From Flaviaesturariibacter aridisoli (GTDB lineage Bacteria > Bacteroidota > Bacteroidia > Chitinophagales > Chitinophagaceae): 64,000 bases of DNA. Positions 9,376 to 19,100 of the stretch are shown piece by piece. The stretch covers positions 113,930-177,929 of the forward strand of contig NZ_SKFH01000007.1 of the NCBI RefSeq assembly GCF_004343705.1, in the 5' to 3' direction. A program made the translations under genes and the position numbers. The notes beneath the pieces were generated by a model that worked only from the letters and a program-made list of their open reading frames with translations, ran no database searches and was not told the DNA's origin. Within the stretch, counting starts at the first letter, position 1. Each line of letters opens with the position of its first letter.

Positions 9376-10197
9376 TCATTGCCCACCTGCGCGCTGCGCC
9401 ACCAGTGCATTCAGCGTTTGCAGGTTCGCCAGGGCCGCTCCCATCGTGTTATTGAAGTATGCATACACCGCCCTTCCTTCCTTCAGCCAACCCGCGATCC
9501 GGTCCGCTTCCCCGGCCAGGAATTCATCCGGATACGAGCCGCGATAGCCACCCTCCGGACCATGGTAGCGCAGGTAGACGTTTCGCTCTGACAGCTGCAG
9601 GGGCGGAGTAGCCGATGCCGGCATGTCGTGCGTAACCAATACGGCTTGATAATGTTGCAGCAGGCGGTACACGGAGCGTTCGTACCAGGAGTTGTCCCGT
9701 AGTTCTACGGCCAGGGTCCAGCCCGGGGCTTCTTCGCTGAGACTTTGCAGCACGCCCTCGAGTTCTTCATGGCGGTCCCGCTTTGCGGAAGGCGGCAGCT
9801 GCAGCAACAAGCAGCCCCTTTTGTCTGCTGCTTCGGCCACCACCTCGGCAAAGCGCTCGATGTCTTCGGAAGCGAATTGAAAACCCTTCGCGTGCGTGAC
9901 CGTCTTCGGCACCTTGAACGTAAAGCGGAAGCCTTCGGGAACGCTCTCGCTCCACTTGCGCACCGTGGCGCCTTTGGGCAGCTTGTAAAAGGTAGCATTC
10001 ACTTCCAGCGAAGAAAACAGCGAGGCATAGTACGTAAGCCGGCTGGCACCCCGGAATTCGGGCGGGTACTCCGATTGCCGGTGGGGCACCACGATGTTGC
10101 TGGTACCGGAGAAATACGGGAGCATGGGGCGCGCTGTCATGACCATGGCCATTGCAAAAGCTTTGCCTGAAGGCAGTCTTGGTCCAAAGGTGCCCAT
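9376..10197 (-). CDS. DUF72 family protein
   Basis: 273-aa TIM-barrel protein of the DUF72 family, whose biochemical function is unknown (structures resemble xylose-isomerase-like barrels). Diagnostic stretches: YFSGTSNIVVPHRQSEYPPEF near the N-terminus, SLEVNATFYKLP, the KVPKTVTHAKGF strand, and the C-terminal VYAYFNNTMGAALANL. An ATG start is used; a TTG six codons upstream would also be in frame, and three further ATGs lie within the first 25 codons, so the start is uncertain. It follows the NarL-type regulator by 14 bases on the same strand, suggesting co-transcription, though no functional link is known. Confidence 0.88.
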   Translation of the reverse strand: MGTFGPRLPSGKAFAMAMVMTARPMLPYFSGTSNIVVPHRQSEYPPEFRGASRLTYYASLFSSLEVNATFYKLPKGATVRKWSESVPEGFRFTFKVPKTVTHAKGFQFASEDIERFAEVVAEAADKRGCLLLQLPPSAKRDRHEELEGVLQSLSEEAPGWTLAVELRDNSWYERSVYRLLQHYQAVLVTHDMPASATPPLQLSERNVYLRYHGPEGGYRGSYPDEFLAGEADRIAGWLKEGRAVYAYFNNTMGAALANLQTLNALVAQRAGGQ

Positions 10198-10211
10198 TAA
10201 CCGGTTCAGGG

Positions 10212-10853
10212 TCAAACCATCCCGTTCTGCTGCGCATACTTGATCAGCGTCAGCGGTGTGCGGGCACCGGTTTTCCGGCCGATGTTCTTCCGGTGGGTTT
10301 CTACCGTGAATTCGGAGATGAAGAGCGTTTTGCTGATCTCGGGTGTGGAGAGGCCCTGCACGATGAGGCGGATGATCTCCACTTCGCGTGGCGTCAGGCG
10401 GCTTTCGGCGCCGGCCGCCTGCTGCTGGCGAACGCTGCGCTGGTAAGCCACCTCGATGGAACGCTGCAGGTACTGCTCGCCCTTCATGACGCGGTCTATG
10501 GCCGTCAGCAGCTCTTCCGGCTTCACGTTCTTGAGCAGGTAGCCGCGTGCGCCGGCTTCGAGCAGCGAGCTGATGTGCTGGGTGCTTTCGTGCATCGACA
10601 GCACGATCACACGGATGAGCGGGAACCGCTCACCCAGCGTTTTGGTGAGCCATAGTCCCGATTGTTGGCCCATGCTGATGTCGGTCAGCACCAGGTCGGG
10701 CTGCAGCCGCGCAATGAGCGGCAGCGCCTCCTCGGCAGACGTTGCCTTGCCCAGCACGGATACCTGCGGGCGGTCCTCCAGGATAGAGCTGATGCCGTCG
10801 AGCAGGAGCTCGTGGTCGTCTACCAATACAATGGTCGTTCGTTCGCGGTTCAT
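10212..10853 (-). CDS. NarL/LuxR-family response regulator
   Basis: 213-aa response regulator: receiver domain about residues 1-125 with IVLVDDHELLLDGI, phospho-acceptor Asp in LVLTDISMG and Lys in YLLKNVKPEE, then a LuxR/GerE helix-turn-helix (SRLTPREVEIIRLIVQGLST ... SEFTVETHRKNI). Its ATG overlaps the stop of the upstream sensor gene in an ATGA arrangement, so translation is coupled and the two are a cognate pair. The overlap fixes the start. The target genes are unknown; the DUF72 gene downstream is one candidate. Confidence 0.95.
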   Translation of the reverse strand: MNRERTTIVLVDDHELLLDGISSILEDRPQVSVLGKATSAEEALPLIARLQPDLVLTDISMGQQSGLWLTKTLGERFPLIRVIVLSMHESTQHISSLLEAGARGYLLKNVKPEELLTAIDRVMKGEQYLQRSIEVAYQRSVRQQQAAGAESRLTPREVEIIRLIVQGLSTPEISKTLFISEFTVETHRKNIGRKTGARTPLTLIKYAQQNGMV

Positions 10854-12772
10854 ACGGAGGCCCCTCCTCCTTCGGTCGCTGCAGTTCTCCAAACGTGAAT
10901 GATGGTCGTGGTTCCCTTTCCCGGGGTACTGTCGATTTGCACGTCTCCGTCGAAGAAGGCAATCCGGCTCCGGATGTTGCGGATGCCGAGGCCGGCCGCC
11001 GCCGTGGCGGGGTCGAATCCGCGCCCGTCGTCTTCCACGATCAGCTGCACTTCTTCGGCATCGGCCGACAACTGTATTTGTACAGCCCCGGCGCCGGCAT
11101 GCTTCAGCACGTTGTTGCACAGTTCCTGAAAGGACCGGTACAGGGCCAGCGACAGCATATCACCAGGCAGTGGCCCCTCGATGTGCGTGAATAGCGTAAA
11201 CGTGGTTTGCATACTGGCATCGTTCAGCTTCTCCACGGCCTGGGCCAGTGCTTTTTCGAGCCCAAAATGCAGCAGCAGTTCCGGCGTCACCTGGTGCGAC
11301 AAGGCGCGTACTTCCGAACCTGCCTGTCCGAGCAGATCGTCCACCTTGTCTAGTGTGGCGCTGCCGTCGCGGGCTTTATTCAGCTGCATGGCGGCAGCGG
11401 CCAGGGTTTGCGTCACGCCATCGTGGAGCTCACCTGCGATGCGGCGGCGTTCAGCCTCTTCGGCCTCCATCACGGCCAGCGTGCGCCGCCGGTGTTCGCT
11501 TAGTTGTTCGAGTGCGAGGCGCGTGCGGTAGCGGCTTTTCATCAGCTTGGAGGCATACACGCCGGAGGCAGCCAGCAGCAACAGTCCGCCACCCAGGGCG
11601 AGGAGCCAGCGCTGCTGGTTGCTGTTGCGCAGCCGGGCCTCGAGGTTTTCCTTTTTTAGCCGCAGGTTTTCGGCCGTCTTTTTCTGGGTTTCAAACTGCA
11701 CCTGCATTTCCGCGAGCGCTTTGCCATAATGCTCTTCGCGCAAGCTGTCGTTTTGCGCCAGCAGCTTCTTCAGGTAGGTGACGGCCATCGGGTGGTTGCC
11801 CACCTTTTCGTAGCTCCCCGAGAGCGATTCATAGGCCGCTTTCAGCTTGAGGCGGTTGCCCAGGGAATTGCTCAGCGCCTCCGATTTGCGGGCCCAAGCG
11901 ATGGCCTGCAGCGGCGCGCCGGTGCGGTTATAAAGGTCGGCGAGCTCCAGGTAGTCGGAGGCCAGCATGCCGGGGTCGGCCACTTTTTCGCGCGTGACAG
12001 CGGCGGTGCGCAACATCTCAATGGCTTCCCGGAGACGTCCTTGCTGGTAATAGCTGCGTCCCAGAATGTTCAGCCCGTTGCCCAGGTCAAACTGACTGTT
12101 GCTGCTGCGGGCCGTGGCGATTCCTTTGAGGGCGAAGGATTCGGCGCTGCGGTAGTCGCCCAGCGTATTGTAGCAGGCGGCGATGTTGCACAGCAGCACC
12201 GCGCGGTAGTCGTATTTTTCTTCGGGATGCAGGGAGAGCACCTCGTCGAAAAAGCGGATCGCCTCGCGCGGCTTTCCATCTTCCATATAAGCCCAGCCGA
12301 TGCTGATGAGCGTGCTGGTGGCGCTGGCCTTGTCGTTGCGCCTGCGCGCGATGGCTAGGGCCGTGCTGAAGGTCTCGAGGGCTTTGTCGAACTGCGCCTG
12401 CTTCACATAGCACTGGCCTTTGAGTATATAAAATTTCACCAGTGCCGTGTCGGTGCCGATGCCTTCGATCTGCTTCAGCGCGCTGTCGATGGAATGAATG
12501 ACCGTTTCGGGCGGGTTGTGACGGTAGTTGAACCAGGCGTTGAAGAAAACGGACTGGATAATCCCGTGCCGGTGCTTTTCCGCCCGCGCCTTTTGGGCCA
12601 GCAGGTCGATCAGGCGGCGGGCCGCGTCGTCGTCGCTGCGCATCTGCGTCGGGATGGCGCGGATGAGCGAGTCGATCGATGGTTCCGCACCCGCCCGGGC
12701 AATGGCGCAGAGGCCCCCGGCGAGCAACAGCGACAAGAGCCAGCGCTTCAGGTGGGTACGGTAAGCAGTCAT
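10850..12772 (-). CDS. TPR-containing NarX-type sensor histidine kinase
   Basis: 640-aa membrane sensor. An N-terminal signal/anchor (KRWLLSLLLAGGLCAIARA) is followed by tetratricopeptide-like helical repeats, about residues 60-340, which would lie in the periplasm. A coiled coil around 345-385 leads to a single transmembrane helix (WLLALGGGLLLLAASGVYAS). The cytoplasmic part has a HisKA_3 domain with phospho-accepting His in RRRIAGELHDGVTQTL, and an HATPase_c domain with LCNNVLKHA and DDGRGFD. This TPR-TM-HisKA_3 layout is common in Bacteroidota. ATG 4-base overlap with the regulator gene shows co-expression. The signal sensed is unknown. Confidence 0.93.
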   Translation of the reverse strand: MTAYRTHLKRWLLSLLLAGGLCAIARAGAEPSIDSLIRAIPTQMRSDDDAARRLIDLLAQKARAEKHRHGIIQSVFFNAWFNYRHNPPETVIHSIDSALKQIEGIGTDTALVKFYILKGQCYVKQAQFDKALETFSTALAIARRRNDKASATSTLISIGWAYMEDGKPREAIRFFDEVLSLHPEEKYDYRAVLLCNIAACYNTLGDYRSAESFALKGIATARSSNSQFDLGNGLNILGRSYYQQGRLREAIEMLRTAAVTREKVADPGMLASDYLELADLYNRTGAPLQAIAWARKSEALSNSLGNRLKLKAAYESLSGSYEKVGNHPMAVTYLKKLLAQNDSLREEHYGKALAEMQVQFETQKKTAENLRLKKENLEARLRNSNQQRWLLALGGGLLLLAASGVYASKLMKSRYRTRLALEQLSEHRRRTLAVMEAEEAERRRIAGELHDGVTQTLAAAAMQLNKARDGSATLDKVDDLLGQAGSEVRALSHQVTPELLLHFGLEKALAQAVEKLNDASMQTTFTLFTHIEGPLPGDMLSLALYRSFQELCNNVLKHAGAGAVQIQLSADAEEVQLIVEDDGRGFDPATAAAGLGIRNIRSRIAFFDGDVQIDSTPGKGTTTIIHVWRTAATEGGGASV

Positions 12773-12930
12773 AGTGAACGGTAAGCCGTGGTATTCAGCA
12801 TACAAAATAGAAAATTTTCCGCTTCCGCCGGGGCAAAGCTCCCGCGCAAGGCACCTAAGGCCAAAGCACTAGCCGCCGTGCGTTGCGGGAGGACCGCGCA
12901 CATGACTGAACTTTTACACGAACGCCCTTG

Positions 12931-12959
12931 GCCCGGTTCGACCTTTGCCGGGCTTTTTT
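12931..12959 (+). terminator. Intrinsic-terminator-like hairpin abutting an AraC start codon
   Basis: GCCCGG (12931-12936) pairs with CCGGGC (12948-12953), followed by six T. The ATG of the AraC gene begins at the very next base. There is no upstream plus-strand gene for it to terminate, so it may be an attenuator in the AraC leader. Confidence 0.6.
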
Positions 12960-13883
12960 ATGCGAACCACCAGCCCACCCCTCCCCTCCGCGCTACCGGC
13001 GGCTATCAGCATCCGGAATGTCAGCTTTCAACAGGTGCAGCACTACCTCGGGCTGCAGAACGAGCTTTTCTACCTCGCCGACTCCCGCGACCGCCCCGTG
13101 AACCGCGCACTGCTGCGGCCGTTCAAGCTGCAGGAATTCTCCGTGCTGTATGTCGACAGCGGCACGCTTACGCTGCGCTACGGCACCGAAACGCTGCAGC
13201 TTTCCTCCGGCTCTCTCCTGCTTCGGCTCAACGATTCCGTGCTCCAGGTGCGACAGTTCAGCGCCGACTGCCGGGTGCGGGTGCTGGGCTTCACGCGCGA
13301 GCTCGTATCGCGATCGGGGCTTCACAAAAAACACCTGGAAGCACTAGCTTTCCTGTCGGCGCAAGCGCACCCGCACCTTGTACTCACGGAAAGCGAGGCG
13401 ACGGCCATTGGCGCACTGCTCGACATGCTGCAGGCCAAGAGCCGCCTCACCGGGAAACCGCCGTTCTATGAAGAAACGGTGGCCCACGCCTTTGCGCTCC
13501 TGGCGCTGGAATTGGCGGTCAGCCTGCAGCGCGTGCACGGGCGATCGCTGCACGGCACGCAGCGTAGCGGGCACCTCGCCCTGCAGTTTCTCAACCTCGT
13601 GCAGGAGCACGTGACGCAGGAGCGCAGCGTTCAGTTTTACGCAGCGCGCCTCAATGTGACACCCAAATACTTGTCGCGCTGCGTCAAGGAAGCCACCGGA
13701 CGCACCTGCAGCGAGCAGATCGATGAGCTCGTGGTGCTCGAGGCCAAGGTGCTGCTCGACGACCCCGGCCTGAGCATTGCGCAGGTAGCCGACCGTCTTC
13801 ATTTCAGCAATCCTTTCTACTTCAGCCGCTTCTTCAAAAGCCATACGGGGCTTACTCCGTCATCGTATCGTCATGCAAACTGA
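12960..13883 (+). CDS. AraC-family transcriptional regulator
   Basis: 307 aa: an N-terminal cupin-like sensing domain (about 30-170; FSVLYVDSGTLTLRYG) and two C-terminal helix-turn-helix motifs (FYAARLNVTPKYLSRCVKEA and IAQVADRLHFSNPFYFSRFF, then GLTPSSYR). It is homologous in architecture to the other AraC gene in this window. The ATG starts immediately after a terminator-like hairpin with a T6 tract, leaving no room for a Shine-Dalgarno sequence. A TTG codon five codons upstream lies inside the hairpin. It is divergent from the TPR kinase gene and 107 bases before an outer-membrane protein gene on the same strand, which may be its target. The ligand is unknown. Confidence 0.92.
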   Translation: MRTTSPPLPSALPAAISIRNVSFQQVQHYLGLQNELFYLADSRDRPVNRALLRPFKLQEFSVLYVDSGTLTLRYGTETLQLSSGSLLLRLNDSVLQVRQFSADCRVRVLGFTRELVSRSGLHKKHLEALAFLSAQAHPHLVLTESEATAIGALLDMLQAKSRLTGKPPFYEETVAHAFALLALELAVSLQRVHGRSLHGTQRSGHLALQFLNLVQEHVTQERSVQFYAARLNVTPKYLSRCVKEATGRTCSEQIDELVVLEAKVLLDDPGLSIAQVADRLHFSNPFYFSRFFKSHTGLTPSSYRHAN

Positions 13884-13990
13884 CGTCGTTTAGCGAAAAG
13901 GGAAAAACCGGTATGTTTTGGCGACGTACAGGTATTTGCGCGGGCCTGTCCGCCCGTGAATTTTGCGGCATCAAATCAAAAGTCACGACC

Positions 13991-14644
13991 ATGAAAAAGA
14001 TGATGGCAGCAGCGCTCGCAGCAGCAGCGCTCACCGCAACGAACGCCCAGGCACAGAAAGGACTTTCCCTTGAAGTAAAAGGCATTCCCCAATTCAGCTT
14101 CCTGCAAAACAGCGACGACAACAACAAAAGCGGCATCGACCGCAAAGCGACCTTCGACGGCGCCTTCGGTGTAGGTGCCACCTACGGCATCAGCAGCAAA
14201 GCCGGCATTGGCCTTGACGTGCTCTACTCAATCCAGGGACAGAAGTACGAAGTGGCCAACGGAACCAACTTCTGGAAACTCAGCTACGTTAAGATCCCGC
14301 TGTATTTCACCTATACGGCCAGCCCCGCCCGCGCTGTATCGTTCACCGCCAAAGTAGGCCCGCAACTGAGCCTGCTCACCGGCGCGAGCATCACCAACGG
14401 CGAAGGCCATGACCTGGTCGCCGATATGAAAGACCGCTACGAAGGCGTCACCTTCGGAGCTGTAGCCGGCGCCGGCGCACGCTTTCGCCTCAGCAGCAAC
14501 CTGTCCCTCAATACGCAGGTGCGCTTCGACTATGACTTCACCAACGCCGAAGACGAGAGCTACGCACAGTACCCCGCCGGCCGCGCCAAGACCTACAACA
14601 GCACTGCCGGACTCGAAGTGGGACTGGCTTACCGCCTGAAATAA
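13991..14644 (+). CDS. PorT-like outer-membrane beta-barrel protein
   Basis: 217-aa exported protein. Signal peptide MKKMMAAALAAAALTATNAQA with cleavage after AQA, then alternating hydrophobic/polar strands typical of an eight-stranded OMP_b-brl_2/PorT family barrel: GLSLEVKGIPQFSFL, GAFGVGATYGISSKAGIGLD, LSYVKIPLYFTYT, and a last strand GLEVGLAYRLK ending in a basic residue. Members are small outer-membrane proteins of mostly unknown function; this is not necessarily PorT itself. The gene is monocistronic, followed by a strong terminator, and lies downstream of an AraC gene on the same strand. Confidence 0.85.
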   Translation: MKKMMAAALAAAALTATNAQAQKGLSLEVKGIPQFSFLQNSDDNNKSGIDRKATFDGAFGVGATYGISSKAGIGLDVLYSIQGQKYEVANGTNFWKLSYVKIPLYFTYTASPARAVSFTAKVGPQLSLLTGASITNGEGHDLVADMKDRYEGVTFGAVAGAGARFRLSSNLSLNTQVRFDYDFTNAEDESYAQYPAGRAKTYNSTAGLEVGLAYRLK

Positions 14645-14700
14645 CGACCGGGCAAGGTTGGTAAGAAAGGTTGGCCTGCCACTCGTGTAGGGCATTAAGA

Positions 14701-14730
14701 AAAGGGAGCGAAAGCTCCCTTTTCTTTTTT
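14701..14730. terminator. Intrinsic terminator, GNRA-loop hairpin
   Basis: AAAGGGAGC / GCTCCCTTT stem of nine pairs with a GAAA tetraloop and a TCTTTTTT tail. It lies between the converging barrel gene (+) and the efflux outer-membrane gene (-); the A-run on the other side lets it serve both. Confidence 0.9.
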
Positions 14731-14763
14731 CACAGAATAAATGGCACGAGGACAGGGAACCAG

Positions 14764-16194
14764 TTATTGCCAGCCGCCGCCGAGGCTGCGGTAGATCTGC
14801 ACCACCGCGTCGAGCTGGTCGCGCTTCGTTTCCACGAGCTCCAGCTTGGCTTCCAGCACATCGCGTTGCGTCATCAGCACTTCGAGGTAGTCGGCGCGGG
14901 CGGAAGAGAAGAGCGTATTCGAAATATCGATCGAGCGGGTCAGCGCCTCCACTTCTTTCGACTTCAGCGCATAGCCCTGTTGCAGATTCTGTACCCGCGC
15001 CAGCTGCGTAGACACTTCGAGGTAGGCGTTGAGCACGGTGCGCTCGTAGTGATACAGCGCCTGCAGCTGCCGCGCGCTGGCGCTGTTGAATTCGGCACGG
15101 ATCGCGTTGCGGTTGATCAGCGGGCCGGCGAGGTCGGCGCCGAGGTTATACAACAGCGATTCGGGAAACTTGACGAGGTAAGACGGCTTGAACGCCTGTA
15201 GGCCGATCGCCGAGGAAAGCTCCAGCGAGGGAAAGAATTCCTTGCGCGCCACCTGCACATCGAGCTTCGCGGCCGCCAACTCAAGCTCCGCCTGCCGAAT
15301 GTCGGGGCGTGCGGCCAGCAGCTGCGCGGGGAGCCCGGCCTGCACGGGCGGCGTGCTGCGGTCCAGCAAGCTCACCGGCGCCCGCTCGATGGGCTGCGGG
15401 TAGTGCCCCAGCAGGAGGTGAAGCCGGTTCTCGGTTTCGCGGATCTGCTGCAGGATGCCGAACTCGAGGCTTTGCGTGTGGTACACTTCGGCGCTGAACT
15501 TCTGCACCGCCAGCTCGGTCACGCGGCTCGCTTCCTTCTGCACTTTCACCAGCTCGAGAGCATTGCCCTGCAGGGCGATGTTCTGCCGCACGATGGCCAG
15601 CTGGTTATCGAGCGCCAGCAGCTCATTGTAGGAGGCAGCCACTTCCGCCACGAGGTTCGTATAAAGGAAGTTCCGTCCTTCCACCGTAGACAGGTAGCGC
15701 AGTACCGCCGCTTTTTTGGCGGTGCGCAGCTTATTCCAGATGTCCACTTCCCAACGGGCATAGACCGACGCCGTAATGTCGGTGAGCGGGTCGGGAACTT
15801 CCTTTCCGTCCACGATCTCGGTGGAAGCGTCGCCGGCGCCCTGGCTGGTGTAGCGGCCTACCTTTTCAACGCCGAGACCGAGGCGCGCGCCTACGGTGGG
15901 GCGAAGCGCTCCCTGGCGGAAGAGGATATCGCTCTTGGCGATCTGGATTTCCTGGAAGGTGCTGAGCACTTCCTGGTTGCGCACCAGCGCGGTGTCGATG
16001 AGGCGCTGCAGGTAGGGATCGGTAAAAAACTGGCGCCAGCGCGTCTGCGCGCTGTTCGTTGTATCGTTGCCGCCGCCGGCATAGGCAGCCGGCACGGCGC
16101 GATTGGGTGTGACCTCCACGGCGGCGGGCACTTTACAGGCCGCTGCCGCAAGTGCCAGCGCGGCGATCGGTCCGTATTTCTTCAGTCTACGCAT
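14764..16194 (-). CDS. Efflux outer-membrane factor lipoprotein (TolC/NodT family)
   Basis: 476-aa outer-membrane channel of a tripartite RND pump. Lipobox LAAAAC near residue 23 indicates an outer-membrane lipoprotein of the OprM/NodT type. The body shows the duplicated OEP domain: helix-strand repeats such as LVAEVAASYNELLALDNQLA and the second copy AYLEVSTQLARVQNLQQ, plus the conserved LAARPDIRQAELELAAAK. The start overlaps the RND stop by 8 bases; an in-frame TTG three codons upstream is possible but ATG is preferred. It is the last gene of the MFP-RND-OMF operon, and exports whatever substrate the RND gene selects, probably hydrophobic drugs or bile-like compounds. Confidence 0.93.
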   Translation of the reverse strand: MRRLKKYGPIAALALAAAACKVPAAVEVTPNRAVPAAYAGGGNDTTNSAQTRWRQFFTDPYLQRLIDTALVRNQEVLSTFQEIQIAKSDILFRQGALRPTVGARLGLGVEKVGRYTSQGAGDASTEIVDGKEVPDPLTDITASVYARWEVDIWNKLRTAKKAAVLRYLSTVEGRNFLYTNLVAEVAASYNELLALDNQLAIVRQNIALQGNALELVKVQKEASRVTELAVQKFSAEVYHTQSLEFGILQQIRETENRLHLLLGHYPQPIERAPVSLLDRSTPPVQAGLPAQLLAARPDIRQAELELAAAKLDVQVARKEFFPSLELSSAIGLQAFKPSYLVKFPESLLYNLGADLAGPLINRNAIRAEFNSASARQLQALYHYERTVLNAYLEVSTQLARVQNLQQGYALKSKEVEALTRSIDISNTLFSSARADYLEVLMTQRDVLEAKLELVETKRDQLDAVVQIYRSLGGGWQ

Positions 16195-19100
16195 AGGTAT
16201 CAACTTTCTCGTGGTGATGAGTAACTGCTTCGGTAACGGGATTTTCTTCCTCGTCGGGAACCATCGGCTTCTTCTCGGAAATTTTGGCGAACAGGTAATA
16301 AAGGCCGGGAATGATCAGCACACCGAAGAGGGTGCCGAAGAGCATGCCGCCCGCGGCTGCGGAGCCGATGGTGCGGTTGCCCACCGCGCCGGGCCCGGAG
16401 GCGAACAGCAGCGGGATCAGGCCGGCGATAAACGCGAAGGACGTCATCAGGATCGGTCGGAAACGCTGCGCCGATCCTTCGATGGCGGCCTGCAGCACCG
16501 ACTCGCCCGAGCGGTGCTTCTGCACAGCAAACTCCACGATCAGCACCGCATTCTTGCCCAGCAGGCCGATGAGCATCACCATCGCCACCTGCGCGTATAT
16601 GTTGTTTTCAAGACCCATCACCTTCAGCAGGAAGAAGGTGCCGAAGATCCCCGCTGGCAGCGACAGGATCACCGGGAAGGGCAGCAGGAAGCTCTCGTAT
16701 TGCGCCGCCAGCAGCAGGTATACGAAGCCGAGGCAGATGAGGAAGATGTAGATCGCCTCGTTGCCGCGGGCTACTTCGTCGGCCGAAATGCCGGCCCAGT
16801 CGATGCCAAAGCCGCGGGGCAGCGCGGTCTTCGCCACTTCATTCACCGCGTCGATGGCCGTGCCGGAGCTGTAGCCCGGCGCGGGCGCACCACTGATCTC
16901 CGATGCGTTGTACAGGTTGTGCCGCGTGATCTCCGACAAGCCGTACACTTTTTCCAGGTGCATGAAAGCGGAGAACGGAACCATCTCGCCTTTGTCGTTC
17001 TTCACATACAGCTTGAGGATGTCTTCGGGCAGCGCGCGGTATTGCGGCGAGGCCTGCACCATCACCTTGTACTGACGATCGTACTTGATGAAGCTCGTTT
17101 CGTAGTTGGAGCCCACGAGCGTGGACAGCGTGCTCATTGCATTGTCGATGGTGACGCCCTTTTGCTGCGCCACGTCGTTGTCGATGCGCAACAGGTATTG
17201 CGGGAAGGAGGCGCTATAGAATGTAAACACCGACGACAGCTCGGGACGCTTGCTCAGCGCGGCCACGAAGTCGTGGCTCACCTTTTCCATCTTTTTATAA
17301 TCGCCCGAGCCGCCCTTGTCGAGCAGGCGCAGCTCGAAGCCGCCCGCGGCGCCGTAACCGGGCACGGCCGGTGGCAGGAAGAATTCGATCGTGGCACCGG
17401 GGATGGCCGCGGCCTTGGCTTCGAGCGCCTCCATTACTTCGAGGGCGGAATGCTTGCGGGCTTCCCAGCTTTTTAGGTTAACGAGGCAGGTACCCGTGTT
17501 GGCGCCGGTGCCTTCGGAAAGGATCTCGTAGCCCGCGAGCGCAGACACCGACTGCACGTCGGGGATCTCCTCGGCGATCTTCTGGAGCCGCTCCGAGGCC
17601 GCGTTGGTGCGCTCCAGCGTGGAGCCCGGCGGCGTCTGGATAACGGCGTAGAACATGCCCTGGTCTTCGTTCGGAATGAAGCCGGCGGGCACGCGGCCGC
17701 TCATGAACCAGGTGCCGGCGCAGAAGGCGATCAGCAGCCCGAACGTGATCACGCGGCGGTTGACGATATAGCCCAGCACCTTGCGGTAGCGGCCCGTAAC
17801 ACGGTTGAACCAGCTGTTGAAGCCGTCGAGCGTGCGGTTGATCACGCTGCGGCGGCGTGGCTGGCCGTGGGTATTCTTCAACATCATCGCGCACAAGGCG
17901 GGCGTCAGCGTCAGTGCCACGAGGCCCGAGAGGATGATGGCCGTGGCCATGGTAATGGAGAACTGCCGGTAGAAGATACCTACGGGTCCGGACATGAAGG
18001 CCACCGGTATGAATACGGCCGCCATCACCAGCGTAATGGCGATGATCGCGCCGCTGATCTCGTGCATCGCTTCTTCAGTGGCCTGCAGGGGTGGCAGGTG
18101 CTTGATCTCCATTTTAGCGTGCACCGCCTCGATCACCACGATGGCGTTGTCGACCACGATACCGATCGCGAGCACAAGGGCAAACAGCGTGATGAGGTTG
18201 AGCGTAATGCCGAAGATCTGCAGGAACAGGAAAGTACCCACGAGCGACACAGGTACGGCAATGGCGGGGATGAGCGTGGAGCGCCAGTCGCCGAGGAACA
18301 GGAACACCACGATGCCTACGAGCAGGAAGGCCTCAACGAGTGTGTGGATCACCTTCTCGATGGAGGCGTCCAGGAACTTCGAAACGTCGTAGGAGATCTC
18401 GTAGTCGATGTCTTTGGGGAAAGAAGCCGCCTTGATCTCGGCGAGCTTAGCCTTTACGTCGGCGATGACCTGGCTGGCGTTGGAGCCGTAGGATTGCTTC
18501 AGCACAATGGCCGCCGAAGGGCGCCCGTTCAGGTTGGAGTAGAGATCGTACATCGACGAGCCGAACTCGATATCGGCCACGTCCTTCAGGCGAAGCAGCT
18601 CACCGTCGCCGCTGGCGCGGAGCACGATGTTGCCGTATTCTTCCTTCGTACTGTAGCGGCCCGGGTATTTCAGCACGTATTCAAATGCTTCGGAACGTTT
18701 GCCCGATGCTTCACCGGCCTTGCCGGGCGAGGCTTCGAGGCTTTGTTCGTCGAGGGCTTTCATCACTTCGTCGGCCGAGATCTTGTAGGCGAGCATACGG
18801 TCGGGCTTCAGCCAGATGCGCATGGCATACTCGCGGTTGCCGAGGATGTCGGCGTAGCCCACGCCGTTCACGCGCTTCAGCTCCGAGAGAATGTTGATGT
18901 CGGCGAAGTTGAAGAGGAACTTCTGGTCCATCTTCGGGTTCTTGCTGTACAGGTTGATGTACATCAGCATGCTCGACTCTTCGCGGGTGATCTTGACGCC
19001 TTCGCGCACCACCAGCGGCGGCAGTTTGTTCACCACCGAGGCTACGCGGTTCTGCACGTTCACCGCGGCGATGTTGGGGTCGGTGCCGAGGTTGAACACG

